From positions 78,611 through 142,610 of the forward strand of contig JAUIGN010000015.1 in assembly GCA_030430075.1 (NCBI GenBank): a stretch of DNA of 64,000 nt, given 5' to 3'. Below the pieces are notes generated by a model. The model worked only from the letters and a program-made list of their open reading frames with translations. It had not been told where the DNA came from and did not search any database. The DNA is from a bacterium (lineage in GTDB: Bacteria > Planctomycetota > Planctomycetia > Pirellulales > Pirellulaceae). This document shows, one piece after another, positions 41,812 through 51,316 of this stretch. The translations under genes were made by a program, and so were the position numbers. Positions within the stretch are counted from its first letter, which is position 1, and every line of letters starts with the position of its first letter.

Positions 41812-44357
41812 TGATACCTCAATTCAACGTCCAGCGACGTCTGGCCCGCGAACTCCAACGGCACAATCCATTCCATGCCACCTGCTCTGCGCCGAAGCCG
41901 GCCGGTCGCGCCGAGTGCACCCGCGGAAACCCGTAAACCTCGATCATCGATTACTGCGGCCGGACCGTCCGGCTCGAGCGTCTTGCCGGCGTGCCCGCGG
42001 AGCCAAAGGGCCGGTTGCGGTGGATCGGACAGTCGTCGCCGGATCGTCAGCGTGCGGAGCAGGTGTTTTCCGTCAGGGAGGATCCGGTCCGTCACTTCGT
42101 AGCCCGCATAGCGGTAGTGAAAGCTCGGCACGCCCTGCTGATCCAGCCGGTGCCCGAGGTACCGGTAACCGGCTTCGTGTGCGGAAGCACGCTGGGTGTC
42201 AAGCTCCGGCCAGCTCGCTTCGCTATCGACAAGCATTGCCAGCAGCATCCCGGGAGGAAACCGCATCAGCTCGACACCAAGCGGCTGGGCCGGCGGCGCG
42301 AATCGGACGAACCAGGTCCCTTCCGCATCCAGGAATCGCCCCCGCCAGGCGATCGCCAACCGCACCTGCTCGGCATCAAAAGCATAATGCACCTGCTGGG
42401 GAAAACCGACCGCAACGGCGTGCGTTCCGGCCGCTTCCATAAACGTGCGGAGCAAGATTGGGCGTTCCTTGGGAATCAACTCATAACTTTGCGATCGGGC
42501 CGCCTCGATCTTGGCCGGAAGACGGTGCTTTTCCGCCTGCTTCAAATAGTGCCACATGGCTGCGATCTGCCGTTCGGCGTCGCCCGCCAGGACACGCGGG
42601 TTTTGGCTCTTGCCCTCCGGAAAAAAGGTCGGCATCCGCGTGCGAGGCTTGAGCTGCCCGGGTGCAAGCAGAAACTCGCGAAACCACTCCGGATGTACCC
42701 TGGCCGCGATGCCGGCGAGATCGACGCCCACCACACCGGGCAGCGCATTGCCGCGCAACGGGTGGCACTGAACGCAACCGGTATCCAAAAGGGTCCGGCC
42801 CGCTTCAATCAGATCCGCCGTCGCCGTGCCCATCGTCGCGTCAGATCTCATGGGTGCCGCCCGATCCGCAGCCTCGAAGTGGGCCGGCAGGTGCTTGACC
42901 TGCTCCGCGGGATAGACGGGCATTCGAATCCGCATGTGGGGTCGCACGGCGCCGTCGCCGCGCAATACGCGTGCCAACCAGTCGGTCCGCAGCTTGCGGC
43001 CAACATGCGTCAGCGGCGGCGGCAACCGCCCCTCGTCGCCAATATCCACATTGGCGTACGTCTCGAAGTAAGCGCGCCGATACCGGCCCACGCCTCCTAG
43101 TGCATTCCGCTCATGGCAGCCAAGACAGTTCAGCCGCAACAGGGTCAGCTCCACCTGCTCCGCAGCATCGGCATCGGCATCGGCGGGCCGAGCTGCCGGC
43201 GGTGATTCGTCCGGAGTCCCGTTGCCATCCGACGGCTGCAGGGCCGCGCCGATCGCCTCACGCTGGGTCTTGTCCAGGACAAAACGGGGGAGGCCGGGTC
43301 CGGCCGAGCCAACACACTGGACCGGAGCGGCCAAATCCAGCTCCGACAGCGGCTTGCCGCGTGGACCGTGGGGCACACGCGCGACGTCGTGGCAGTTGGA
43401 GCAACCGAACTTCACAAACAGCGTTTGCCCCTGCTCGACCAGGGTATTCGCCGCCTCATCCGCCACGATCGACGGCGGCCTGCCGGTCGCCGTTGCCGAA
43501 ACTTCGTTCTCTGCATCGCGCCGCGGCTGCTGATCGCGGAGCAACCAGGCCGCGATGTCGGCGGCCTCCACCACTCCCAATTGAAAGTTGGGCATCCGGC
43601 CCGCGGGCCGGGTGCGGTGAGGATCAAGGAGGAAGTGGGTCAGTGACTTTGGCGAGTACTTTGACTTAAGGTCCCCCAGCGGCACCGAGTCGACTCGGCG
43701 GGCCGTCGCGGCCAACCCCATCTCCTGCAACTCCTCCTTACCGAGTTCCTCCAAGATCTTGTCCAACGGCGTCGGGCTGGTTTCGACCGTCTCATAGTCC
43801 TCGTCCGCAGCGTGGCAGGCGACGCAGCCGATGCGATGGTAGAGGCCTCTTCCCATCTCGATCCTGCCGAGATTCCAGAAGGCAACCGGAACCGGCGTGG
43901 CTCCGTTGCCCTTGAACGTGGGAAACGGTTGTTCCAGCGAACCGAGGTACGCCACCAACGCTTCGACCGCGGCCGTTTTCTCCACAGACGTCAGCCGGTG
44001 CAGTACGTCCGGCATCGTCGTACCCGGCTTGAGCTGGTGCGGTGCCCGCAGAAAATCCGTGATCCAGCCAGCGTTCAAACGATTGCCTGCCCCATCAAGA
44101 CGCGGCCCCCGTTTGGGACGCAGAGCGGGATTCGAAGCAGGGTGACAGGCAGTACAACTAAGCTCGGCAAGCAACAAGTTGCCCGCCACGTCCGGAGCAA
44201 CCTCGTCGTGTCGAGCCAACCGCTCGAAACCGGGGACAAACGGCGGTGGCACGTCTGCCGCGGAAAGACGGGCGCCGGCCAGCAGGGCCAACATCAGGCC
44301 GATTGAAGCGGCCCGCAATGTGGAGAGACGTCCGCGAATCAGCAAGTCAGGTTTCAC
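41805..44357 (-). CDS. exported penta-haem cytochrome c-type protein
   Basis: An 850-residue protein with a signal peptide (residues about 12-34). Five CxxCH haem-attachment motifs are visible: CTACH (68-72), CVACH (178-182), CSNCH (319-323), CLGCH (411-415) and CVQCH (528-532). Distal methionines are suggested by GTTMPD, GRMPNF, RIRMPV and TRMPTF. The region after about 600 is beta-rich and haem-free. It probably carries electrons from the propeller protein, whose gene overlaps its end. The start is GTG with GGAGGAGC upstream; TACAAT at 44416-44411 is a possible -10. Confidence 0.85.
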   Translation of the reverse strand: MKPDLLIRGRLSTLRAASIGLMLALLAGARLSAADVPPPFVPGFERLARHDEVAPDVAGNLLLAELSCTACHPASNPALRPKRGPRLDGAGNRLNAGWITDFLRAPHQLKPGTTMPDVLHRLTSVEKTAAVEALVAYLGSLEQPFPTFKGNGATPVPVAFWNLGRIEMGRGLYHRIGCVACHAADEDYETVETSPTPLDKILEELGKEELQEMGLAATARRVDSVPLGDLKSKYSPKSLTHFLLDPHRTRPAGRMPNFQLGVVEAADIAAWLLRDQQPRRDAENEVSATATGRPPSIVADEAANTLVEQGQTLFVKFGCSNCHDVARVPHGPRGKPLSELDLAAPVQCVGSAGPGLPRFVLDKTQREAIGAALQPSDGNGTPDESPPAARPADADADAAEQVELTLLRLNCLGCHERNALGGVGRYRRAYFETYANVDIGDEGRLPPPLTHVGRKLRTDWLARVLRGDGAVRPHMRIRMPVYPAEQVKHLPAHFEAADRAAPMRSDATMGTATADLIEAGRTLLDTGCVQCHPLRGNALPGVVGVDLAGIAARVHPEWFREFLLAPGQLKPRTRMPTFFPEGKSQNPRVLAGDAERQIAAMWHYLKQAEKHRLPAKIEAARSQSYELIPKERPILLRTFMEAAGTHAVAVGFPQQVHYAFDAEQVRLAIAWRGRFLDAEGTWFVRFAPPAQPLGVELMRFPPGMLLAMLVDSEASWPELDTQRASAHEAGYRYLGHRLDQQGVPSFHYRYAGYEVTDRILPDGKHLLRTLTIRRRLSDPPQPALWLRGHAGKTLEPDGPAAVIDDRGLRVSAGALGATGRLRRRAGGMEWIVPLEFAGQTSLDVELRYQW

Positions 44358-44593
44358 AGCGGAGCTCCTCCGGCGGATCGAACGACAGCGGGCTGGCTTC
44401 AGCCCCGCCTATTGTAACCTGCCCCGGCGTGGAACGGTCCTTGTCGCCCCACTCCGGTGTTCGCGCCGTCTGCGGCGCTGCCGACAGGTCGCATGCAGCA
44501 GGCATACTTTTGCAATCCAAAAAGGATGCTGTCCATGATGCCACGCGGCCAGGCGTCGTGCCGACACGTATCGTCAACGACGATCCGCTCGGC

Positions 44594-44636
44594 CATCAAC
44601 GAAACCGTGGGCCAACGGCTGATGAATGATCCAAGC
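44594..44636 (-). repeat. dispersed repeat B
   Basis: CGAAACCGTGGGCCAACGGC, then TGATGAATGATCCAAGC, with an internal deletion relative to the 36888 copy. It ends at the stop of the mrfB-like gene. Confidence 0.65.
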
Positions 44637-45562
44637 TAGCCGACGGTGCGGTGGCGACGTGCTCGTAACCGTTGCGGGCTGCCGCTGCCAAACAGGACGT
44701 CGAATGCCTGGCCGAACGTCGTGGTCCGCGGTGCGGGCCCATCGGATTGCTCGGCAACCGGCGACGTTGTTGTCGTCGAACGGTCCCAGCGAGCTGCCGG
44801 AGCTGCCGGCAACTCGTCCCACGCAGCTTCCGGACACGGATCGGCACGGCCGGCCTGCTGCTGGGCAAGCATCCGCAGCAGGAGTACATCGGAAGCGCAA
44901 TATCGAATCAACAGTTCACGTGCGGACGCATCCTGCGAGCTCCGCCAGGCAGCCCATAGCCGGACCGCCAACTCGCCATCGGCTCCTTCGAGGTCGGCGG
45001 GACGGTCAATGCCGACCGACCGGCTGATCTCTTTCAGTCCGCCGGTCAGCCCCCGGTGGTAACACGTCCAGCGCATATCCAGATGGGGACACGGCAGCTC
45101 GGGAACGTGAAACGTATCCAGAACGCGAGGAACGTCGAACGAGCCGCCGTTGAATGAAACCAACAACTGCACGTCGTCCAAGAGCCCGAGAAACGCATCG
45201 AGATTCTCGTGTTCGACAAAGGTATGCAGCCGGCCGCGATGCCAGCAACTGATGACGGTGATCGAGGAGGCCTGTTCGAGGCCGTCGGTCTCGATGTCGA
45301 AATACGATGCCTGATCGATGTAATGGCTCAAGATCCGCCACTTGTCGCACGACGTGAAACGATCGGTGAAATAGCGAATCTCGCCGGCCGCCAACGCAGC
45401 CAGGCAGCGGCGACATTCTTCGACGAGCGGGCCGCCCAGCGTCCCTGGCAGGCAATCGGGCCGTGCCAGCACATCACCCCAGGTCCGAATGCCACGCGCG
45501 TGCAGCCGGGCCAGGCGTTTGGGGCCGATTCCTGCGCAGTGAAGGAGTGCTTCGTCGATCAA
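44636..45562 (-). CDS. RNase H-like DEDD exonuclease, MrfB (YprB) type
   Basis: A 308-residue protein. A helix-hairpin-helix-like segment near residues 8-25 (CAGIGPKRLARL) precedes an exonuclease fold. The acidic set is Asp89 and Glu91 (SYFDIETDG), Asp143 (SFNGGSFDVPR) and Asp225 (YCASDVLLL). In Bacillus subtilis the helicase MrfA (YprA) and exonuclease MrfB (YprB) act together in repair of mitomycin C damage; the same neighbour pair is seen here. The long open frame extends upstream into the helicase gene, but homology begins at TTG 45562, which overlaps the helicase stop as TTGA. A non-canonical start with translational coupling is therefore likely. The C-terminal 60 residues are Pro/Arg/Thr-rich. 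Confidence 0.82.
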   Translation of the reverse strand: MIDEALLHCAGIGPKRLARLHARGIRTWGDVLARPDCLPGTLGGPLVEECRRCLAALAAGEIRYFTDRFTSCDKWRILSHYIDQASYFDIETDGLEQASSITVISCWHRGRLHTFVEHENLDAFLGLLDDVQLLVSFNGGSFDVPRVLDTFHVPELPCPHLDMRWTCYHRGLTGGLKEISRSVGIDRPADLEGADGELAVRLWAAWRSSQDASARELLIRYCASDVLLLRMLAQQQAGRADPCPEAAWDELPAAPAARWDRSTTTTSPVAEQSDGPAPRTTTFGQAFDVLFGSGSPQRLRARRHRTVG

Positions 45563-48009
45563 TGAACTCGCGCCCGATTCTTCTTGAGGATCTGGCCCGC
45601 TTTTCCCAATCGCTGCTTGAGCCGCTCCAACTCCGGGTCCGGCGGCGTCGGTGTGATCGGCGCGGAACGAGCAAGCTGGTGGTAGGTAATCTCCGGCATG
45701 ACCACTTCGCCGGTCAGCAGCGTCGTCAGCAGACTTCGCGTGCAGGCGACGGAAGCGTCGGATTCGGTCAGCAACTGCTCCAGCTCTTCGTCGGCGACGC
45801 CGGGCGGCACCGCGGTGATGCAGGAGGGACAACCGGCGGTACAGGGACACTCGTTGACGATCGTCAGGCACAACCGCAACGCCTCGGTGAAGATCTCGAA
45901 GATCTTCTCTGCGTAGCCAACGCCGCCTTCGATGGTGTCGTATAGGTAGAGGGCACTTTCCCAACTGCCGTTGTCGAGTTCGGCAAGCGAGACATCCGTT
46001 TCGATGTTCTGAATATCCCCCAGGCAGAGACTGGGCGCGGTCCGCTTGAGGATGTAGCTGAGTCCGTGCAGGGCCGCGCCAATGTGCCGCTTATCGCGTT
46101 CCCCCATGGCATCCCGCCAGGCCTGTGGCGGATTCAGGCTGAAGCCGGTCGTGTCGTAGATGAACGGATCAAGGGTGATAGGGCCGTAGCCGATGTTCTC
46201 GAGCGTTCGTTCGCGGATCTTCTTGTACAGCTTCGGTTGCCGATTCACGTTGACGTAACCGAACTCCAACGCGGCGGTGTGAAGTTCGTAGCGGTCCAAC
46301 GATTCGGTCAACGTAACGCGACTCTCCCAGACGGCCTCGGTGTAGTAGTCCACAGCGACCGGCTCAACGCGGCAGAGCTTCTTCTCCAGGTCCAAGTCCA
46401 TCGACATGTATCGCTCACCCAGGTGCTGATAGATCGCATCTTTGTAGAGCGTCCCACGCGCGCCGATCGGATCCAGCTCGCCGATCACTTCAGTACCGCG
46501 GTAGATCTCGATGTTGTAATCGGTCATGCCGCGCAGATTGACACCCTTGGCGGGATAGTCGCGAAGCGTGTAGCGGTAGTTGCCATGGTAGGGCTGGAGC
46601 GTACCATCCTCTTTGAGCACGTCCAGCGCCGCCGGGTAGGCAGGTTGGCGAAATGCCCCTTCGGTCTCCCGCAGCGGATGTTCGTGGGCCGCACACGGCA
46701 AGTGCTGGAGCAGGATGTAGGGGTTATCCGCGTTCAGCCAGGCTTGCTCGATTGGTGCCGACTGAACGAATTCCGGGTGATTCACGAAGTATTGATCAAT
46801 GGGCGTATCACGGGCCGCATAGACGATCAGGGCCTGCGAGCCACGTCGTCCGACACGCCCCGCCTGCTGCCAGAAGCTGGACATCGAGCCGGGGTGGCCG
46901 CTGAGAATGCACAAGTCCAGGTCGCCGATGTCAATGCCCAGTTCAAGGGCATTCGTGCTGATGATGGTGGTGACGCGGCCTTCGGCGAGATCCCGTTCGA
47001 GCTTCCGCCGTTCGTTGGGCAGCAGGCCGCCCCGATACGGCTGCACGCGGCGGCTCAGTTCGCCATGACCGTCCTTGACCGCACGGCAGAGGCGTTCGAC
47101 TTGCTGACGCGACCGACAGAAACAGATGGTTCGCACTCCTTGGCGGGTCGCTTCGCGGATCAAGGGAATACTCACCGCGGCCGGGCCTTTGCGGTAGAGC
47201 GCATGTCCGTGGCTTTGGACAACGGGAGGATTCACCAGGTAGAGGTCGCGCTGCGGGCGGGGCGCACCATCGCGATCGATCACGTTGAAGGGGCGCTGAA
47301 ACAGTTCCTCGACATGGTCTGCCGGATTACCGATCGTGGCCGATGAACAGACAAACGTGGGATGGCTGCCGTGCATCTCGCAAACCCGCAGCAAACGGCG
47401 CATCACGTTGGCGACATGCGAGCCGAACGCGCCACGGTACGTGTGCACCTCATCGATCACGATGTACCGCAGACGTGACAGGAACGTGCGCCAACGACGC
47501 TGGTGGTTCGGCAGGATCCCGGCGTGGAGCATATCCGGATTCGTGATCATGAAATCCGCCTGGGCCTGGATCCGAGCCCGCTCTTCACGGGGCGTGTCGC
47601 CATCAAACGTGCCCAGTCGCATGTCCGTTCCGGCCGCCTGGAGGAGTTTGCCCAGCGTTCCCTCTTGATCGCGCGACAGCGCCTTGGTGGGATATAACAA
47701 GAGCACTCCGAAAGGGGCTGACGCCTGCAGGTATTCGTGCAGGATCGGCAACAGAAAAGACAGTGTCTTGCCGCTTGCCGTTTTCGACACCAGGACCGTG
47801 TCCGCCGGCTGGCGAATCGATTCAAAGGCGTCCCCCTGGTGCGCATAGAGACGCTCGATGCCGTCGCTACGCAGGGCGGCGGCGAGCCGCGGGTCGAGTT
47901 CCCCGGGCAAGTCGACGAACTGTCCGCTGGAACTCTCCAGCACGGTATGCGAAGCGATCTGGTCGGAAAACCGTCGCTCCAAGAAATCCACAAAGGACTG
48001 CATCCCCAT
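45559..48009 (-). CDS. DEAD/DEAH helicase with C-terminal zinc-binding DUF1998, MrfA (YprA) type
   Basis: An 816-residue superfamily 2 helicase. Walker A is SKTASGKT (about 75-82), DEVH is at 186-189, then CSSATIGNP (motif III) and QQAGRVGRRG (motif VI). The C-terminal DUF1998 region has CPCTAGCPSC (cysteines near 721, 723, 727, 730), the four-Cys zinc site needed by the family. The architecture equals B. subtilis MrfA (YprA). The ATG at 48009 is chosen because GGGAG lies six bases upstream; the frame is open to 48063. It overlaps the exonuclease gene. Confidence 0.92.
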   Translation of the reverse strand: MGMQSFVDFLERRFSDQIASHTVLESSSGQFVDLPGELDPRLAAALRSDGIERLYAHQGDAFESIRQPADTVLVSKTASGKTLSFLLPILHEYLQASAPFGVLLLYPTKALSRDQEGTLGKLLQAAGTDMRLGTFDGDTPREERARIQAQADFMITNPDMLHAGILPNHQRRWRTFLSRLRYIVIDEVHTYRGAFGSHVANVMRRLLRVCEMHGSHPTFVCSSATIGNPADHVEELFQRPFNVIDRDGAPRPQRDLYLVNPPVVQSHGHALYRKGPAAVSIPLIREATRQGVRTICFCRSRQQVERLCRAVKDGHGELSRRVQPYRGGLLPNERRKLERDLAEGRVTTIISTNALELGIDIGDLDLCILSGHPGSMSSFWQQAGRVGRRGSQALIVYAARDTPIDQYFVNHPEFVQSAPIEQAWLNADNPYILLQHLPCAAHEHPLRETEGAFRQPAYPAALDVLKEDGTLQPYHGNYRYTLRDYPAKGVNLRGMTDYNIEIYRGTEVIGELDPIGARGTLYKDAIYQHLGERYMSMDLDLEKKLCRVEPVAVDYYTEAVWESRVTLTESLDRYELHTAALEFGYVNVNRQPKLYKKIRERTLENIGYGPITLDPFIYDTTGFSLNPPQAWRDAMGERDKRHIGAALHGLSYILKRTAPSLCLGDIQNIETDVSLAELDNGSWESALYLYDTIEGGVGYAEKIFEIFTEALRLCLTIVNECPCTAGCPSCITAVPPGVADEELEQLLTESDASVACTRSLLTTLLTGEVVMPEITYHQLARSAPITPTPPDPELERLKQRLGKAGQILKKNRARVH

Positions 48010-48485
48010 CCGTGGCTCCCTTCCCTGTCTGCTCGAACAAAGACCTGAACATCCGTATCGCAATAGGATATCGGCCGTAGCAAGAATTTCAAACAGGCAA
48101 TTGCGCCGGCGAAGAGGCTCCCGGTGAGGGTCCCGTCATCCGATCCGGCGGACACGTTGGCCAGTGAGTGATTGAGGGAGTCGAGCGCCCGCGCGGCTGG
48201 GCGAGAACATGGGACGAGGGAGTCGATGATTGCGACCGTCGCAGACGGCGGCAGCCGGGAACTTCCGTCTGGCGACGATCGCTCCCGGCAAACCGGGGTC
48301 GTCGTGCTACGGCCACGCCGTGCAACGCGTTGGGCACGACGCCAGGCGGTTTGCGATCTTGCGGAATGTTGCGGCCGAGATCAGGGTCACGGTGGGCTCG
48401 ACGACTGCGGCGCAGATCGACAAGCGATCAACGCGGCAACATTTTCTCACCTGGTCTTTGTGCGGGCAGCACCCGGGGGAATTTG
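48010..48485. other. intergenic, no gene seen
   Basis: Upstream of the helicase gene. Short frames on both strands have no ribosome site or recognisable motif. It leads into a repeat A block. Confidence 0.45.
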
Positions 48486-48620
48486 AGACCTGCGGTCGGG
48501 GGTTTCGGCGGGGTCGGAGACCCGCGCCGAGCAGTATGCCGGAGACCCGCGCCGAGCAGTTGCACGGCGCACCGCGACCGGTAGTTGGTCAGGGACCCGC
48601 GCCTAGCAGTTCGGCGGAGA
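48486..48620 (+). repeat. dispersed repeat A, plus orientation
   Basis: GAGACCTGCGGTCGGGGG, then TTTCGGCGGG header, then GTCGGAGACCCGCGCCGAGC at 48514 and a second unit 25 bases later (48539). Decaying units containing GGGACCCGCGCCTAGCAG follow to about 48610. Confidence 0.8.
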
Positions 48621-48649
48621 CGTGTCGCCAGCCGTCGCGTACGTCGCTG

Positions 48650-48988
48650 TTAGTAGCCGATTGACGCCGGGTTCGGTGACAGAAAGTCGCGCGGAGCCCG
48701 CACGGAATAGTACGGGTAGCCGACAGTCGGCCCAGGCGGGCCGCCATTGGCGGGATTGTTGAGTTGGTTGACGGCCCCGTGGGGAAGGGGCGCGACGTAG
48801 TCCGGCGCGCCGCGCGACAGCAGGCCGCCGTTCCCGCCTCCGCCGGCCAGCACTCCGCCGTGGCTGTGGCCCCCCAAACCGGCGTGTCCGCCCCCACAGT
48901 CGCTGCAACCGTTTTGCGCAAGGTTGTGGTGGCAGCCCGTGGCGGCCAAAATCGCCACCGTGGTGAAGGAGAAAAGGGCCTTTCTCAT
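48650..48988 (-). CDS. small Gly/His-rich putative lipoprotein, planctomycete type
   Basis: A 112-residue protein. Residues 1-18 form a lipoprotein signal (MRKALFSFTTVAILAATGC, lipobox AATGC). The mature part is Gly/His/Cys-rich (CSDCGGGHAGLGGHSHGG), which could bind metal. It ends in PYYSVRAPRDFLSPNPASIG, a C-terminal signature I associate with many short planctomycete lipoproteins. AAGGA about eight bases before the ATG at 48988 decides the start; the frame is open to 49063. Function unknown. Confidence 0.78.
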   Translation of the reverse strand: MRKALFSFTTVAILAATGCHHNLAQNGCSDCGGGHAGLGGHSHGGVLAGGGGNGGLLSRGAPDYVAPLPHGAVNQLNNPANGGPPGPTVGYPYYSVRAPRDFLSPNPASIGY

Positions 48989-49203
48989 GAGGTCTTCCTT
49001 TGCAAAATCCTGGGTCAAGAAACCGGGCGAGCTGACGGGCCGCTGTGTGCGGGTGCGGATCAACGTCGTCTGCTTGGTTATCGCTATCCCTCTTCATCGG
49101 CGGCAAAACCGGCAGAATTCAACAAATCGGCACAGATCGGAGTACCCCTGCGACACGTCCGCGGTTGGTAGACCACCGGATACCGACGTGCTAACCTGCT
49201 CTC

Positions 49204-50070
49204 ATGACGGTTTCTCCCGACATCGTCGAACAGGTCCGGTCAACGTGTGAAACGGCCGCGGCTGCGAATCTGGCCACGCCGTCAAGAGCCGGCAATCTTG
49301 TCCGCCTGGACGTGGCGGCAGCGGACGATGTCATGGTCGTCGCCGATCTGCACGGCCATCGCGTCAACTTCGAGCGTCTGTTGCGGATCGCCGACCTCGA
49401 CGGCCACCCCCGCCGCCATCTGATCATGCAGGAGGTCTGCCACGGGGGTCCTCTTTACCCGGATGATGCCGGGTGCATGTCCCACCTCCTGCTTGAAGAC
49501 GTCATTCGGCTCAAGGCCCGCTATCCCGATCGCTTTCACTTCCTGATCAGCAACCATGAACTGGCCGAACTGACCAATTTCCCCATCACCAAAGCGAATC
49601 GGATGTTGAATGTCCTGTTTCGGTGCGGGATGCGGGCCATGTATGGCGAAGCGACCGAACGTGTCCGAGACGCTTACCTGGAATTCATCCGTAGCTGCCC
49701 GCTCGGCGTGCAGCTCGCCACTGGGGTCTTCATCTGCCACAGTTGCCCGGAGAACGTCGACCGGGGCGGATTCGACGTCGAGGTCTTCGAGCGGCAATTG
49801 CGGGAAGAAGACCTCACCCCCTCAGGATCCGTCTTTCAACTGGTCTGGGGACGAGATTTCCGCTCGGAAAACGCGGCCGCGTTCGCCCGACTGGTCGGAG
49901 CCGATGTGCTAATCCACGGCCACGAGCCCTGCTTGAACGGCTTTCGTGTCCCCAACGAACGACAGATTATCCTGGACTGCTGCGGACGACGGGCCTGTTA
50001 CCTCATCCTGCCGCTCGACCGGCCCCTCACACAGGCTGAGATGATCGAGCAACTCGGACACCTCTCGTAA
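49204..50070 (+). CDS. calcineurin-like metallophosphoesterase
   Basis: A 288-residue cytoplasmic protein. Metal-binding motifs are DLHGH (48-52), SNHE (116-119, for GNHE) and a late HGHEPCLNG (about 236-244). The middle motif that normally reads GDxVDRG is replaced by QEVCHGGPLYPDD. The fold belongs to the PPP-type phosphatase superfamily; the substrate could be phosphoprotein or a nucleotide. It is divergent from the lipoprotein gene, and a small membrane protein follows 11 bases after the stop. Confidence 0.82.
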   Translation: MTVSPDIVEQVRSTCETAAAANLATPSRAGNLVRLDVAAADDVMVVADLHGHRVNFERLLRIADLDGHPRRHLIMQEVCHGGPLYPDDAGCMSHLLLEDVIRLKARYPDRFHFLISNHELAELTNFPITKANRMLNVLFRCGMRAMYGEATERVRDAYLEFIRSCPLGVQLATGVFICHSCPENVDRGGFDVEVFERQLREEDLTPSGSVFQLVWGRDFRSENAAAFARLVGADVLIHGHEPCLNGFRVPNERQIILDCCGRRACYLILPLDRPLTQAEMIEQLGHLS

Positions 50071-50081
50071 GCCGGACCGTG

Positions 50082-50333
50082 ATGGAAAATTCCCGCCAGC
50101 AACCCAATGTGCCGCGACCCTGGCAGCCCAAGTTTGGGATGGCCGGTCTACTGATGATGATGTTCGTCTGCAGCGTGATGGCGGCCGGAGGCTATTACTT
50201 CGTGCAGTTTCTGCGCGGTGGGCGGGAAAGTCAGTTGGCCTTTATCCTGTTTACGCTGGCCTCACCGATGCTCCTGATGGTGCTCATCAGCATCCTGCTT
50301 GTCATCGCCAGAAATACCACCAGGAAAAAGTAG
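50082..50333 (+). CDS. small two-span membrane protein
   Basis: An 83-residue protein with a polar N-terminus and two hydrophobic segments (about residues 19-40 and 51-73), ending in a basic tail (RNTTRKK). A GTG three bases earlier is also in frame. It lies 11 bases after the metallophosphoesterase stop, so the two are probably cotranscribed. I recognise no family. Confidence 0.65.
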   Translation: MENSRQQPNVPRPWQPKFGMAGLLMMMFVCSVMAAGGYYFVQFLRGGRESQLAFILFTLASPMLLMVLISILLVIARNTTRKK

Positions 50334-51316
50334 GTGAAGCCGGACCAACCGTCGGAGGTGACCGGGCTCGGTCGACCACCGCTCAGAGGCTCGGCATGCC
50401 AGTTGCTCCTAAGATCTGGTGGAACAGTTGGCTGCCACGTTCGCAACGCGGGGCCGGAGCAGAGAGGAGGCCTCCCTGCGGAGGTCGTCGGAACAGGAGA
50501 AGGCGGTTGAAAGCTCGTGACCAAGTGCTTACTCGGTCACGAGTTTCGGCTGCCCCGCGAAGCGGTCGCCCCGCTTCCTGAGGGGACCGTTCTGAGGCGG
50601 ATTTGGGCCGATTGATCGAGGCGGGCCGCCGCAAAGCCCCTGGCGAACGGGTTGACGGCCGGCGTGGCTTGGTGGATTGTTTTGCCGCACACTGATCGAT
50701 AATGCACCAGGCGTCGGTGCACCGGTGGCTAAGCGCCCGCAAGGAAAAGAGAGCCCGTAAGAAAAAGAGATCGTCCTCGGTGCGTCTGGAAGTCATCTCG
50801 CACACGGCGCGACGCTGGAAGCTGGTCGCGTCCCACCCGCTACGGCAGACCACCGGTCGTGGCTCGACGCCACCCACCGTAGGGATCGCCTGGCGGGCAG
50901 CCAGCCTGGCATGCAGGAATCCTGGCCAAGATTGACGCCCCTGCCGGGCCCTCGGTAGGATAAATATTCAGAATTTGTTGGGAATTCCCGGGTACTTTTC
51001 CAGCCCCTTTTCGATCTAAGACCGACGGAGGGGGGGTTCCGGTAGGGATCGGGCGCGGGTTCCAGCAACGAGATGGGGTAAAAAGTCGACCAGGACAGGT
51101 CGGCAGCAAGGATCACCGACGACCGCCGCGGTGCGGACGCTGCGGCTCGACCTCCGGGGGGGGTCGTCCTGCGACAGCCCAGTTGCAACAACAGAGACGC
51201 TCACGCCGGTAGACACGGACTGGCGCAAAACGACTGGCGCAAACTGACTGACTGGCAGGCAGTGAAGGCCCACGTACAAGCCGGAACGCAATCGATCAAT
51301 CAAGGGAGACGTATCT
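50334..51316. other. 983-base intergenic stretch before the DUF1549 gene
   Basis: The longest gene-free stretch. Minus-strand frames around 50800-51190 have repetitive basic translations and no ribosome sites. A perfect palindrome GGGAATTCCC lies at about 50980-50989. A possible promoter is at 50932-50961. The rest might be a long leader or an uncharacterised RNA; nothing more specific can be supported. Confidence 0.5.
50932..50961 (+). promoter_or_regulatory. possible promoter for the DUF1549-DUF1501 pair
   Basis: TTGACG (50932-50937), 18-base spacer, TAGGAT (50956-50961), in an A/T-richer patch. It would give a leader of about 350 bases before the ATG at 51317. Confidence 0.3.

Noticed and set aside
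45563..45964. N-terminal 134 residues of the long open frame of the exonuclease
   Set aside because: The stretch lies within the helicase gene in another frame, is arginine-rich and without homology; the recognisable protein begins at 45562.
50334..51316. Possible tRNA or other structural RNA in the long spacer
   Set aside because: I found no acceptor stem/T-loop combination (no GTTC-A-A context with matching stems); only a palindrome.
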